A stretch of DNA of 47,152 bases from a virus. The notes under the pieces are model-generated. The model saw only the letters and a list, made by a program, of their open reading frames with translations. It did not search any database and was not told the DNA's origin. Shown one piece after another: positions 16,396 through 25,011 of this stretch. The position numbers and the translations under genes are program-made. Position 1 is the first letter of the stretch; every line of letters begins with the position of its first letter. The stretch covers positions 1-47,152 of IMG/VR virus record IMGVR_UViG_3300044712_001751. One strand, given 5' to 3'.

Positions 16396-16779
16396 ATGTC
16401 ACAGGAAAGAAACAGCCCGGTCAGTTTCGAGGCCGGCGAGGACCTGGAGCAGTATCGCCGGGTCTGCCTGACGGGCGGCAAGGTCTACTACGCCGACGAC
16501 GCCGAGTACGGCATCGGCACGACGCTCAAGAAAGTGGCCGCCGGCAGCCATGTCTCGGTCCGGGATTACCGTCACGGCGGCTCCCACCGCATGGTGGCCT
16601 CGGGCGCGGTCCTGGTCAGCAAGCGCACCTACGCCGCCGCCGACGGCAAGGTGGCCGCAACCGGCACGCTGGTGATCGGGACGGCGGTCGAAGGGGCCAG
16701 CGGCAACGGCAGCGTGTTCGAGGTCTGGCCGCACCCCGGTCTGACGGTGCAGTCCTCCAGTTCGTCGAGCGCCGGCTGA
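16396..16779 (+). CDS. capsid decoration protein 1 (DUF2190-like), short Ser tail
   Basis: The product has 127 residues. The fold resembles the DUF2190/head-decoration family that follows the protease in many phages: YRRVCLTGGKVYYADDAEYG, then TLVIGTAVEGASG. It ends in a serine run and SSAG. It is about 80 percent identical to the next gene by eye, so the two arose by tandem duplication. Decoration proteins clamp the expanded capsid. Confidence 0.75.
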   Translation: MSQERNSPVSFEAGEDLEQYRRVCLTGGKVYYADDAEYGIGTTLKKVAAGSHVSVRDYRHGGSHRMVASGAVLVSKRTYAAADGKVAATGTLVIGTAVEGASGNGSVFEVWPHPGLTVQSSSSSSAG

Positions 16780-16800
16780 TAGCCCCGGGACGCCATGCCA

Positions 16801-16844
16801 TGTAGGGGCGGGTTTGAAACGCGCCCGTACGAAGGAGATCGATC
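16801..16844 (+). promoter_or_regulatory. palindromic GGGCGGGTTT module with RBS, before decoration gene 2
   Basis: TAGGGGCGGGTTTGAAAC and GCGCCCGTACGAAGGAGAT precede the ATG at 16845. It was either duplicated with the gene or inserted independently. Confidence 0.75.
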
Positions 16845-17306
16845 ATGTCACAGGAAAGAAACAGTCCGGCGAGTATCGAAGCCGGCGAGGCCCTGGAGCA
16901 ATACCGCCGGGTCTGTGTCACCGGCGGCAAGGCCTACTACGCCGACGACGCCGAGTACGGCATCGGCACGACGCTCAAGAAAGCGGCCGCCGGCAGTCAC
17001 GTCACGGTCCGGGATTATTGCCATGGGGGCACGCACCGCATGGTGGCCTCGGGCGCGGTCCTGGTCAGCAAGCGCACCTACGCCGCCGCCGACGGCAAGG
17101 TGGCCGCCACCGGCACGCTCGTGATCGGCACGGCCTGCGAGTCGGCCAGCGGCGACGGCAGCGTTCTGGAGGTCTACACTCACCCGGGCCTGACGCCCCA
17201 GTCGAGCAGCTCCTCATCGTCGTCTTCGTCGTCTTCGTCTTCGGAGTCGAGTTCGAGCAGCTCATCGAGTCTCTCCTCGTCCAGTTCCAGCAGTGCCGGC
17301 GCGTAG
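16845..17306 (+). CDS. capsid decoration protein 2, with a ~31-residue poly-Ser tail
   Basis: The 153-residue product is a paralogue of 16396-16779 through residue 118. From residue 120 it carries a tail of almost only Ser, broken by single Glu and Leu and ending SSSSAGA. Both TCN and AGC/AGT serine codons are used, so the tract is not a simple nucleotide repeat. It would display serine tails on the capsid surface if it decorates like its relatives. Confidence 0.78.
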   Translation: MSQERNSPASIEAGEALEQYRRVCVTGGKAYYADDAEYGIGTTLKKAAAGSHVTVRDYCHGGTHRMVASGAVLVSKRTYAAADGKVAATGTLVIGTACESASGDGSVLEVYTHPGLTPQSSSSSSSSSSSSSSESSSSSSSSLSSSSSSSAGA

Positions 17307-17369
17307 TCGCCGGGCAGGAGTGAAACGTAGTTGGCCGGCCCGCCGGCGGATTCCAAGGAGAATTATCCC

Positions 17370-18326
17370 ATGATTACTTACAGCACCTACGCGACGCCCC
17401 GGGGGGACCTGGGCGAAGCCTTCCACGAGTTCGAGCCCGAAGGCATGACGTTCATCGCCGATCAGATCCTCGTGCCCTACGGCGTCCAGAAAGAGGCCGC
17501 GACGATCACCGTGATCACGCGGGAGAACATGCGGAGCGACGACACGCTGCGGGCCGAGGGCGGCGGCTTCAACCGGATCGACATCACGGGCGAGGACCTG
17601 TCGTACCTGTGCAAGAATTACGGTCTGGAGATCCCGATCACCGACACCGAGCGGCGGCGGTATGTGGACGATTTCCAGGTCGAGCTCGAAAAGATCGCCG
17701 TCCTGCGCCTGCGGATGAAGATCGCCCGCGAACTGCGGGTCAAGGCCGCTATCTTCAACACCACGACCTGGACGGGCGCCCCGCTCTACACCGACACGAG
17801 CACGGACTGGGACAACATCGCCTCGGACATCATCGGCGACGTGGTTGCCGCCAAGGAGAAGGTCCGCGCGGGCACCGGTGTTAAGCCCAACGCCCTGATC
17901 GTCGGCGAGGGGGCGGTCAACAACATGATCAAGAACACGGCCATCAAGGCCCGCTTCCAGCAGAACGTCCTGGTGACCGTGGAGCTGCTCCGCACCCAGC
18001 TCGCCAGCCTGTTCGGCCTCTCGAAGCTGATCGTCGGCGATGCGGTCTACAACACGGCGGACGAGGGCCAGAGCTTCAGCGGCTCGGACATCTGGCCGGA
18101 CGATTACGCGATGGTCGCCCGGGTCGCCGAGGGCCCGGGCTCGCCGATCACCACGCCCTGCGTCGGCCGGACGCTCCGGTGGCGTGACATGGAGAGCAAC
18201 GTCGACGGCGCGCCCGAGCAGTACCGCGAGGAGCAGACGAAGTCGGAGATCTACCGGGTGGAAGACTATATCCAGGAGAAGATCATCGACCCCTATTTCG
18301 CCCACCTCATGCTGATCGATACGTGA
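17370..18326 (+). CDS. major capsid protein (GpE-like)
   Basis: At 318 residues it is close to lambda GpE (341). Recognisable are LVPYGVQKEAATITVITREN, YGLEIPITDTERRRYVDDFQ, WTGAPLYTDTSTDWDNIASD, LIVGEGAVNNMIKNT, and a C-terminal YFAHLMLIDT. It follows scaffold and decoration genes, as expected. The ATG at 17370 has AAGGAG nine bases upstream. It lacks a Ser tract. Confidence 0.9.
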   Translation: MITYSTYATPRGDLGEAFHEFEPEGMTFIADQILVPYGVQKEAATITVITRENMRSDDTLRAEGGGFNRIDITGEDLSYLCKNYGLEIPITDTERRRYVDDFQVELEKIAVLRLRMKIARELRVKAAIFNTTTWTGAPLYTDTSTDWDNIASDIIGDVVAAKEKVRAGTGVKPNALIVGEGAVNNMIKNTAIKARFQQNVLVTVELLRTQLASLFGLSKLIVGDAVYNTADEGQSFSGSDIWPDDYAMVARVAEGPGSPITTPCVGRTLRWRDMESNVDGAPEQYREEQTKSEIYRVEDYIQEKIIDPYFAHLMLIDT

Positions 18327-18355
18327 CCGGCGTGATGGCGTGATGTGTGCAACAC

Positions 18356-18378
18356 GGGGCGGGGCTCGTCCCCGCCCC
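18356..18378 (+). terminator. strong G/C hairpin after the capsid gene
   Basis: GGGGCGGGG (18356-18364) pairs with CCCCGCCCC (18370-18378) around a 5-nt loop. Only two T follow, so it may stabilise the abundant capsid mRNA rather than terminate. Confidence 0.6.
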
Positions 18379-18402
18379 TTCCGCACTTGTGGAGGTGATG
18401 AC

Positions 18403-18651
18403 GTGGCGAACGGCAAATGGTGGCTGACGTCGGCCCTGTCGATCGGGATGCTCCTGCTCGGCTGGGGCGTGGGCTGGGGCACGAATCTCTCGGCGGTCTC
18501 CCGGGCGGCCGAGGATATCAAGCAATTGCAGACCGACCAGAAGGCGGACCACGACTGCGTCGTGGAGGTGCGGACCCGCCTGCTCTCGATCGACGCCAGT
18601 CTCCTTGAGATCAAGACGATTTTGAAAGAGCATACGACCAACGAGAGGTGA
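18403..18651 (+). CDS. small membrane protein with one TM helix and a coiled coil, 82 aa
   Basis: GTG start with an excellent GGAGGTGAT upstream. Residues 6-27 (WLTSALSIGMLLLGWGVGWG) form one transmembrane segment. Residues 30-80 are a heptad-like helix (AAEDIKQLQTDQKA, LLSIDASLLEIKTILKE). The plan matches small phage holin-associated or XhlA-like proteins, but it lies inside the head-to-tail block, where lysis genes are unusual. Function unknown. Confidence 0.7.
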   Translation: MANGKWWLTSALSIGMLLLGWGVGWGTNLSAVSRAAEDIKQLQTDQKADHDCVVEVRTRLLSIDASLLEIKTILKEHTTNER

Positions 18652-18664
18652 TGACGGGGACACC

Positions 18665-18994
18665 ATGACCGATTTCGACACCACCATGCAGTTGGCGGCC
18701 GCAGCGATGCCGGAGTGCCTCGGCGCCGAGAGCGTGACCTACACGCCCCGGGGCGGCGCGGCCCGCGTCATCAGCGTCGTCGTGCAGCGGCTCGGAATTC
18801 ATCCGGATCTGCGGGTGCCCTTCGCCCAAATCAAAGCCCGGGAGCATGCGACCCTGGGCCTGGCCGCCGCGACCCTGGACACCGGCGGCGACACGATCGC
18901 CTGGCAGCCGAAGCCCGGCGGCACGGCGCGGACCGGCCGGATCACGTCGCTGATTTCCGCCAACGCCGGCTTCGTGACCGTGGAGGTGTGCTGA
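18665..18994 (+). CDS. head-tail connector (gpFII-like), 109 aa
   Basis: The beta-rich small protein (MTDFDTTMQLAAAAMPECLG..., VTVEVC) lies between capsid and gpZ-like genes, the usual place of the head-tail joining protein. It overlaps the next gene as TGATG. Assigned by position and size more than by sequence. Confidence 0.65.
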   Translation: MTDFDTTMQLAAAAMPECLGAESVTYTPRGGAARVISVVVQRLGIHPDLRVPFAQIKAREHATLGLAAATLDTGGDTIAWQPKPGGTARTGRITSLISANAGFVTVEVC

Positions 18995-19620
18995 TGGCGG
19001 ACGAGCTGCTCCAGGTCCATTACGACGATCGCGGCATCAAGGCCCTCGCAGGCCAGGCGAAAGGAATTCCGGCCATGCTGGCCCGCGTGGCGGCCCCGGC
19101 CCTCAATCGCACGGCCGCCTGGACCCGCACGCGGATGCGCCGCGAGGTCGCGAGCCAGTGCCGGCTCAAGGCCCGCCGGGCCGACTTGCTGCTGCGGACC
19201 GACAAGGCCAATCGCACCAAGCTCAACGCCCAGGTCGAGATCCAGAACCGCCGCGTGCCGATCGGCAAGTTCGCCCTGTCCCGCAGTCGCAAGGCCCGCG
19301 TCAGCGTCGCCTTCCCCTCGGGCGTCTCGCTCGGCTATCCGCGGCACTTCATCGCGACGATGCCCAGCGGGCACCGGGGCGTCTTCGTCCGCGCCCGCGT
19401 GGTCAAGCCGGGCGTGGCGGTCCGCCGCACGGAGCACGTCGGGCGCAATCGGTTCGGCTGGTACAAGTACACGAGCGAAAAGCCGATCTACGAGCAGCGG
19501 GAGCGGCTGGGCACCGTGATGCGGATGACCTTCCTCGTTCCCCTGCAGGTCGAGGGCGCCGCCCAACTGAACCGCGAGATCGAATCCAAAATGACCTGGT
19601 TCCTGCAGAGGGGGATCTGA
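18994..19620 (+). CDS. minor tail protein Z-like (GpZ)
   Basis: The 208-residue product resembles lambda GpZ: AAPALNRTAAWTRTRMRREV near the N-terminus, the RLKARRADLLLR segment, and a basic beta-rich C-terminal half. GpZ acts at tail termination and joining. The start overlaps the previous stop and its stop overlaps the next start (TGATG both times). Confidence 0.78.
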   Translation: MADELLQVHYDDRGIKALAGQAKGIPAMLARVAAPALNRTAAWTRTRMRREVASQCRLKARRADLLLRTDKANRTKLNAQVEIQNRRVPIGKFALSRSRKARVSVAFPSGVSLGYPRHFIATMPSGHRGVFVRARVVKPGVAVRRTEHVGRNRFGWYKYTSEKPIYEQRERLGTVMRMTFLVPLQVEGAAQLNREIESKMTWFLQRGI

Positions 19621-20093
19621 TGGCCCTCACGATCCGTGAAAAGATCAGTGCCCGCATCCTGGCGATCGTCAACACGGTCAGCGGGGTCACCGCGGTCCGC
19701 CCCAAGCGGGTCCACTGGGTGGACGAAGTCACGAAGAGCCTCACCGCGATCGTCCGCCAGACCGATCTGCGGGTGATCCACGAGGACGCCGACCCCACCG
19801 GCGGCACGCTCATCTGCGAGCAGGATTACGAGATCACCCTGGCCGTGGTCGAGTCGGACACCGCGACGACGACCTACGAGACCGAGGCCAATCGCGTGAT
19901 GGCGGACCTCATCGAGGCCTTGGCGGGGGATATCGACGCGTCGGACAACGCCGACTACGAGGGCCTGCGGATCGTCGGCACCAGCTCGGTCAGCGAGGAA
20001 ATTCGCCTGGCCCGCCAGATCGGCGGGGAGACATTGCTCATCACGGTCACGTTCACTACGGGCCGCACGAATATGGAAACGAACAAACGATAA
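19620..20093 (+). CDS. tail terminator / minor tail protein U-like, 157 aa
   Basis: It starts MALTIREKISARILAIVNTV, followed by VTAVRPKRVHW and a C-terminal beta region (LLITVTFTT). Size and position between gpZ and the tail tube match the GpU/tail-completion protein. It is tightly coupled to 18994-19620. Confidence 0.65.
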   Translation: MALTIREKISARILAIVNTVSGVTAVRPKRVHWVDEVTKSLTAIVRQTDLRVIHEDADPTGGTLICEQDYEITLAVVESDTATTTYETEANRVMADLIEALAGDIDASDNADYEGLRIVGTSSVSEEIRLARQIGGETLLITVTFTTGRTNMETNKR

Positions 20094-20135
20094 CCACGGT
20101 GGGCCGGGCCAGCGGCGCGCAGAAAGGAGAGCATC

Positions 20136-20555
20136 ATGCTCGGCAAGGGAATCACGCTCACCGGCAGCGTCACCGGCCTGATCGGCCACGCCCGGAATTT
20201 CACCTTCGGCGGCCCCACGGTCGACGCGATCGAAAACACCGACGCCGACACCGCGGGCTATCACCGCACGTTCGAGGCCGGCCTGATCAACTCGGAATCG
20301 GTGACGTTCAGCATGGTCTACAACGACACCTACGCCTGGGCGATCGTCAAGGCCGCGAAGAACCGCGTGACGGAATGCTGGAAGGCCCAGTTCGCCAGCG
20401 GCGCCCGCCGCTGGTTCTGGGGCTTCATCACGCGCTGCGGCCTGACCGGCCCGTACGACCAGCTCGTCGAATACGACCTGGAGATCAAAATCACCGGCGA
20501 GATCAAGAGCAGTTCCAGCAGCAGTTCCACGTCGAGCAGCAGCAGCTCCTCGTAA
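20136..20555 (+). CDS. major tail tube protein with poly-Ser C-terminus
   Basis: The 139-residue protein precedes the chaperone pair, as the tube gene (lambda V) does. It is beta-rich (NFTFGGPTVDAIENTDAD, GLINSESVTFSMVYNDTYAW, YDQLVEYDLEIKITGEI). Residues about 124-139 are Ser with one Thr, using AGC, AGT, TCC and TCG. As tube subunits stack in hundreds, every ring would expose serine tails. In many phages this position carries an Ig-like domain; here the Ser tail may replace it. RBS GAAAGGAGAG. Confidence 0.8.
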   Translation: MLGKGITLTGSVTGLIGHARNFTFGGPTVDAIENTDADTAGYHRTFEAGLINSESVTFSMVYNDTYAWAIVKAAKNRVTECWKAQFASGARRWFWGFITRCGLTGPYDQLVEYDLEIKITGEIKSSSSSSSTSSSSSSS

Positions 20556-20688
20556 GCGCGCGGCACAGCCGCAGGTGTGTCCGATAGGTCCTATCCGTCC
20601 CATCGGTCCTATCGGACATAGGACTCATAGGACAGATGGGACGAATGGGTTCCCCGCTTCGCGGGGACAGGTTGACGGAGAAACGACA
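20556..20688 (+). repeat. TCCTATCGG-type repeat block with hairpins, copy 1
   Basis: About 105-130 bp here are nearly the same as 29603-29734. Internal hairpins include TCCGATAGG/CCTATCGGA and CCCCGC-ttc-GCGGGG (from about 20652). It ends in GACGGAGAA, the ribosome-binding region of 20689. In both copies the block follows directly on a Ser-coding tail. Confidence 0.85.
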
Positions 20689-21081
20689 ATGGCTCTTTTG
20701 ACAAAGCAGCAGTGTCGCAAGCAGGTCAAGCTGCGGCAGAAAACGGTCCCCTTCCCCGAGCTCGGCGGCGAGATCCTCTTCGAAGAACTCAACGGCGAGG
20801 AGTGGGGCGAGCTCGACAAGACCCGCAAGGGCTACGCGGCCCGCCTGATCATCGCCGCCGCGCGGGACGAACAGGGCCTGCGGTTCTTCGACCAGGGTGA
20901 TTTCAACTGGCTGGCGATCTGGCCGGTCCACCTGCTCGAGCGTGGCGCCATGGCGGTCCTGGAATGCTGCGGCCTGGCCGGCGGCCAGGAAGAGGACCTC
21001 CTAAAAAACTCACTAACCCCGAGTACGCCGCCGAGTGGCGGATCGCCCTCGCCCGAGGACAAACCCGGCGCGAGCTCCTAG
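20689..21081 (+). CDS. tail assembly chaperone (G-like)
   Basis: The 130-residue zero-frame product (MALLTKQQCRKQVKLRQKTV...) lies between tail tube and tape measure, where lambda G sits. It has an acidic middle (LFEELNGEEWGELDKTRKG) and a disordered Pro/Ser end after the slippery site at 21003-21009. It binds tape measure during tail assembly. Confidence 0.85.
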   Translation: MALLTKQQCRKQVKLRQKTVPFPELGGEILFEELNGEEWGELDKTRKGYAARLIIAAARDEQGLRFFDQGDFNWLAIWPVHLLERGAMAVLECCGLAGGQEEDLLKNSLTPSTPPSGGSPSPEDKPGASS

Positions 21082-21338
21082 CCGAGATCGGAACCTACGA
21101 GCTCGCCGAGCTCAAGATCCTCGATCAGCTCAGCGCCTTCGGCGAGCGGCGCGAGGATCTGCGGGCGGCGAAGATGACGATGCACCTGGTCGCCTGTCTG
21201 CGTTCGGCGAAGGCGGGCCCCGTCAAGCTCGAGGAGTTCCGCCTGAAGAGTCTCGGGGAACGAGAGTCCGAGCCCGCTGACGGCGCAGACGAGGTCGCCC
21301 GCTTCGACGCGGCGGCCGGGGCGAAATGGACGCGGTAG
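20689..21338 (+). CDS. GT-like frameshifted tail assembly chaperone, -1 at 21003-21009
   Basis: Slippage on A AAA AAC (codons CTA AAA AAC at 21001-21009) moves the ribosome back one base. Reading then continues KKLTNPEYAAEWRIALARGQ to the stop at 21336-21338, about 216 residues in all. The second frame has no start of its own and overlaps the first, as in lambda G-T. The joined segments are 20689-21009 and 21009-21338. Confidence 0.9.
21003..21009 (+). promoter_or_regulatory. programmed -1 ribosomal frameshift site, A AAA AAC
   Basis: The heptamer is in the correct register (X XXY YYZ) with the ATG at 20689. It lies 72 bases before the zero-frame stop. Confidence 0.92.
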
Positions 21339-21377
21339 GGGCGGGTTTGGAACCCGCCCGTACGAGGGGCATCAATC
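21335..21377 (+). promoter_or_regulatory. palindromic GGGCGGGTTT module before the tape measure gene
   Basis: GGGGCGGGTTTGGAACCCGCC is followed by CGTACGAGGGGC and the ATG at 21378. The stop codon of the GT frame (21336-21338) lies in the first bases of the module. Confidence 0.75.
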
Positions 21378-23795
21378 ATGGCAGAAAGCTGGCAACGATC
21401 CGGAATCGAGTTCATCGTCAAGGACTCCACGCGCACCGGCGCCGCCGGTGTGGCCGGCTCGATGAAGGGGATCGAGAAAGAAGTCCTCGGCGTCCAGGGT
21501 CTGCTCAAGAAGGGTTTCGGCATCGCCCTCGGCGGCGTCGGCGTCTATGCCGCCGTCCGCGAGATCCAGTCGGCGGCCCGCTCGGTGGATGAGCTGGCCA
21601 AGGCCTCCGACCGGCTGGCCATGCCCACGGAGGACCTCTCCACGCTCCGCTACGCGGCCCAGGCGGCGGGCGTAGACGTGGACGCCTTCCAAGGGTCCCT
21701 GGAGCGTCTGAGCAACACGGTGGGCGAAGCGGCCCGCTCGGCGGGTCCCGCCCGCACGGCGCTCGCCGAACTGGGTCTCGATGCCCGCAAGCTCGCGGCC
21801 GCGACGCCCCAGCAGATGCTCTACGACCTGGCCGACGCCTTCGCGGCCGTGCCCAGCCAGGTCGACCGCGTGCGGCTGGCGCAGGATCTGTTCGGCCGGG
21901 GCAACCTCGAAATGATCAATCTCCTGCAGCGGGGCGCGGCCTCGATGCGGGACTCGCAGCAGGAGGCCGAGAAGCTCGGTCTGGCCATCAGCCGTCTGGA
22001 CGCGGCCAAGGTCGAGGAGGCCCGCGACGCCATGGCCCGGATCGCCGCGATCGCGGGCGGTGTGCTGAAGCGCGGCGTGATCGAGCTGGCCCCGTACTTC
22101 GAAGCGCTCGCCACCGGCCTGGTCGACGCCGCCACGGCGGGCGGCGGATTCGGCGAGATCGTGACCACGGCCATGGAGTCGGCGGCCATCGCCGCAGCGA
22201 AGGTGCTCGACATCCTCCTGACGATCGACAACCTCAAGCGTGTGGGCGGCGACGTGGCCTACACGCGGTCCTTCGAGAGAGAGATCGGCCAGCAGACGCG
22301 GGACGTCTACGAAGTCCAGATGCAGCGGGAAGGCAAGAACCCCTGGCTGGCCCCGCTCTGGAAGCGGCGTGCGACGGCCTCTTTCCCGGACCGGTATGAC
22401 GCCATCGAAAAGCAGATCCGCCAGATGTACGCCCCCGCCTTCGATCCCACCCAAGCCAATCAGGCGGCCGCGCCGCAGAACGTCAAGAACGTGGAGGACT
22501 TCTATGCCGGGGTCCGCAAGCGTGCCGCCGAAGCGAATCAACGGATCGCGGCCCAGCGGTTCAGTCTGGATTATCTGCAGGTCCCCAGCCCTCTGGGTCT
22601 GCCGGGTCCCTTCGTTCCTCGCAGGGCGCTGCCCCGCCCCGTCGGTCCCGATATCGAGCAGGTGAAGGAGATCAGTCGCGTCGAGGACCTGATCGCGGAC
22701 ATGGAGCGTCAGGCGCAGATCCTCCAGCAGACGCAGGCGGGCGTCTACCGGCCGAAGGAGCGGCTGGCCTTCGCCGAGCAGGCGGCGACCGCCTTCGGCG
22801 GCGAAGGCGGCAAGGAGTACGAGGACGCGGTCCGCCGCTACGGCGCGGCCCTCGATGCCGTGCGCTACCAGGAGAAGGCCGCCGAAGCGCGGGAGGCCCG
22901 CACGGAGGTCGAGGCGATGGACTCGGCCCTCGACCGCGAGACGGAGATCATCGGCCGCCTGAGCGACAGCCACGACCGCGCGGGCCGCATGGTGGATTAC
23001 GAGCGTAAGGTCCGCCAGGCCTACGCCGACGATCTCGACGCCCAGGGCCAAAAGATAGACGAGTACCGCCAGAAGCTTGAAGACCTCCAGAAGGCCGAGT
23101 TCGTCAATCGCCAGATGGATGATCTGGCCTCGACGCTGACCGATGTGGCCATGAACTTCGAGAGCGCCGCGGACGCTGCCGATCAATTCCTCAAGAGCCT
23201 GGCCCGCGGCACGATCAACGAGTTCATCATGCAGCCGGCGACCGATGCTCTCGGCGTCGGACTTAAGTCCGTCCTCGGGATCACCCCTGCCGCGCCCAAG
23301 GTCAACGCGGGCACTCCGGGCGCCGGCGGCGTGCACCAGTTCCACGGCGGCGGCCTGGTCGGCACCGACGGCGTCGCGGTCGCGGTGCACCATGACGGCC
23401 GCAGCGTCGGCGCGGCGAGTGCCACGCGGGAGCTGCCCCGGGGGCTCGTGGAGGCCGCGATGCAGAATCTGCGGCCCGATGAGCGGCTGATCGTCGCCCA
23501 GGTGGGCGAGCGGATCCAGAGCCGCGCCGAGGTCCGCCGCGCCGATCGGCTGGCATCGGTCCTGAGTTATCACGAGGGCGGCACGGTCGGCGGCGCATCG
23601 GCCGAGAGCGTCCCCGCCTCCGGCGGCTCCGTGCGTCCGAACGTCACGGTGAACTTCTCGAACCAGACGGGCACGGCGATGGCCGAGCCCGAGGTCTCGG
23701 CCGAGTTCTCGCTGGACGAGTACATCGTCAGCGTCGTCCTGCGCGACCAGCAGACGGGCGGCCCGATCCGCGACCGGTTCGGAGGGCGGGGCTGA
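21378..23795 (+). CDS. tail tape measure protein
   Basis: With 805 residues it is the second-largest tail protein, following the chaperones. It is Ala-rich and helical, with typical tape-measure phrases: RSVDELAKASDRLAMPTEDL, STLRYAAQAAGVDVDAF, FGRGNLEMINLLQRG, and a late FHGGGLVGTDG. Its length sets tail length; by the lambda rule (853 residues, about 150 nm) the tail would be roughly 120-140 nm. It overlaps the next gene as TGATG. Confidence 0.93.
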   Translation: MAESWQRSGIEFIVKDSTRTGAAGVAGSMKGIEKEVLGVQGLLKKGFGIALGGVGVYAAVREIQSAARSVDELAKASDRLAMPTEDLSTLRYAAQAAGVDVDAFQGSLERLSNTVGEAARSAGPARTALAELGLDARKLAAATPQQMLYDLADAFAAVPSQVDRVRLAQDLFGRGNLEMINLLQRGAASMRDSQQEAEKLGLAISRLDAAKVEEARDAMARIAAIAGGVLKRGVIELAPYFEALATGLVDAATAGGGFGEIVTTAMESAAIAAAKVLDILLTIDNLKRVGGDVAYTRSFEREIGQQTRDVYEVQMQREGKNPWLAPLWKRRATASFPDRYDAIEKQIRQMYAPAFDPTQANQAAAPQNVKNVEDFYAGVRKRAAEANQRIAAQRFSLDYLQVPSPLGLPGPFVPRRALPRPVGPDIEQVKEISRVEDLIADMERQAQILQQTQAGVYRPKERLAFAEQAATAFGGEGGKEYEDAVRRYGAALDAVRYQEKAAEAREARTEVEAMDSALDRETEIIGRLSDSHDRAGRMVDYERKVRQAYADDLDAQGQKIDEYRQKLEDLQKAEFVNRQMDDLASTLTDVAMNFESAADAADQFLKSLARGTINEFIMQPATDALGVGLKSVLGITPAAPKVNAGTPGAGGVHQFHGGGLVGTDGVAVAVHHDGRSVGAASATRELPRGLVEAAMQNLRPDERLIVAQVGERIQSRAEVRRADRLASVLSYHEGGTVGGASAESVPASGGSVRPNVTVNFSNQTGTAMAEPEVSAEFSLDEYIVSVVLRDQQTGGPIRDRFGGRG

Positions 23796-25003
23796 TGTAC
23801 AATTTCGCCGGCGATGCCAACTGCGTAGCACGATACCGCTTTCAGGCCGACGCTCTGACGGCGGACTCCAAGGGCACGAACGAACCGCTGCTCAGCCCTA
23901 CGGAAGATCAGACGCCGACCGCCAACCCGTTCGATTACCGGGAGTTCTCCGCGTCGGCCCACTTCGACCGGAGCCTTTCCCAGTTCTTCAGCCTTGCCGA
24001 TGCCTATCTGGACGCGGGCTTTCCCGGCAAGAGTGGCACGACGAACAAGACCCTCTCCATCACCTGCTGGATCAAGCTCGAGTCCCTGAACGCCAGTTGC
24101 ACCTTCGTCAATAAGGCGGGCGGCTACTCCAGTTGTTTCTGGTTGCGGGTCAACGACGCCACCCTGCAGTGGCTGATCGGCGACGGTGCGATGGGGTGGG
24201 AGACGTATTCTTTCGGCACCGTCTTGCAAACGGACCGCTGGTATCACGTGGGAGTCACCTACCGGGACGACACCAAGGCCTGGCGGATTCGCGTCTGGGA
24301 CGACACCGCCCAGGCCCTGCTGGCGGCGGACGCCACCGGAACGGGGACCTACAACATCGGCACGCCGGCGAATACGCCGTTTTACATCGGCTCGGCCGCC
24401 GGCTTTGCCTCCCACTGCTTCGACGGCTGGATCGACGAGGTGGTGATCTTCAACGATATCCTCACTCCCACTGAAATCGACACCATCCGCGCCGGCGGCT
24501 CTTCCTCGTCCTCCTCGTCCTCGTCGAGCTTGTCGTCGTCGTCGAGCGCGTCGCTCTCCTCTTCGTCCTCGGACTCCTCCAGCAGCAGCTTCGTTCCGCT
24601 GGCATGGCCCACGCTGAGTAAGGGCGTCGAGTTCGACACGCAGGAGCTGGCCGGGGCCCATGACGTCACCATACCCATGGGCAATGGCCAGGTGAAGATC
24701 CGCCCGCGCTACACGCGCAGGCCGCACCGCTGGCGGATTCGCTATCGGTTGCTGACGCTCGATGATCGGATGGCCTTGGAGCGGTTCTATCACATCGACT
24801 GCCAGCGGAGCAAATATACGTTCGCGTTCGTCGAGCGGGGCATGAATCAGACCTGGCTCGTCCGTTGGGATCCGGATGAGCCGCCCCGGTTCGCGCATGA
24901 GGAGCGTTGCCCGGGCAAGTTCCGTCTGGACGCTGTCCTGCTCGAGGACTGCGCCGGCTCCTACGGCAGCGGCCAGTATGGGGCACAGTATTACGATTCG
25001 TAG
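23795..25003 (+). CDS. distal tail protein with LamG (concanavalin-like) domain, Ser linker and tail-tip domain, copy 1
   Basis: Residues 1-230 form a LamG-like sandwich: CVARYRFQADALTADSKGTN, FDRSLSQFFSLADAYLDAGF, SITCWIKLESL, RWYHVGVTYRDDTKAWRIRVW and CFDGWIDEVVIFNDILTPTE. Residues 236-265 are almost all Ser. Residues 266-402 (WPTLSKGVEFDTQELAG...) form a second domain like those of tail-tip proteins in the M/L region. LamG modules commonly bind glycans, so this may contact the host surface. Tandem paralogue of 25012-26232. Confidence 0.82.
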   Translation: MYNFAGDANCVARYRFQADALTADSKGTNEPLLSPTEDQTPTANPFDYREFSASAHFDRSLSQFFSLADAYLDAGFPGKSGTTNKTLSITCWIKLESLNASCTFVNKAGGYSSCFWLRVNDATLQWLIGDGAMGWETYSFGTVLQTDRWYHVGVTYRDDTKAWRIRVWDDTAQALLAADATGTGTYNIGTPANTPFYIGSAAGFASHCFDGWIDEVVIFNDILTPTEIDTIRAGGSSSSSSSSSSLSSSSSASLSSSSSDSSSSSFVPLAWPTLSKGVEFDTQELAGAHDVTIPMGNGQVKIRPRYTRRPHRWRIRYRLLTLDDRMALERFYHIDCQRSKYTFAFVERGMNQTWLVRWDPDEPPRFAHEERCPGKFRLDAVLLEDCAGSYGSGQYGAQYYDS

Positions 25004-25011
25004 GGACGTGC

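Noticed and set aside
21372-23831. 819-aa minus-strand frame opposite the tape measure gene
   Set aside because: Mirror frame of a GC-rich gene with no domains; the + frame is an evident tape measure protein.
24500-24589. Ser tract as an unstable nucleotide microsatellite
   Set aside because: Serine codons of both classes are mixed and interrupted, so the DNA is not a simple short repeat.
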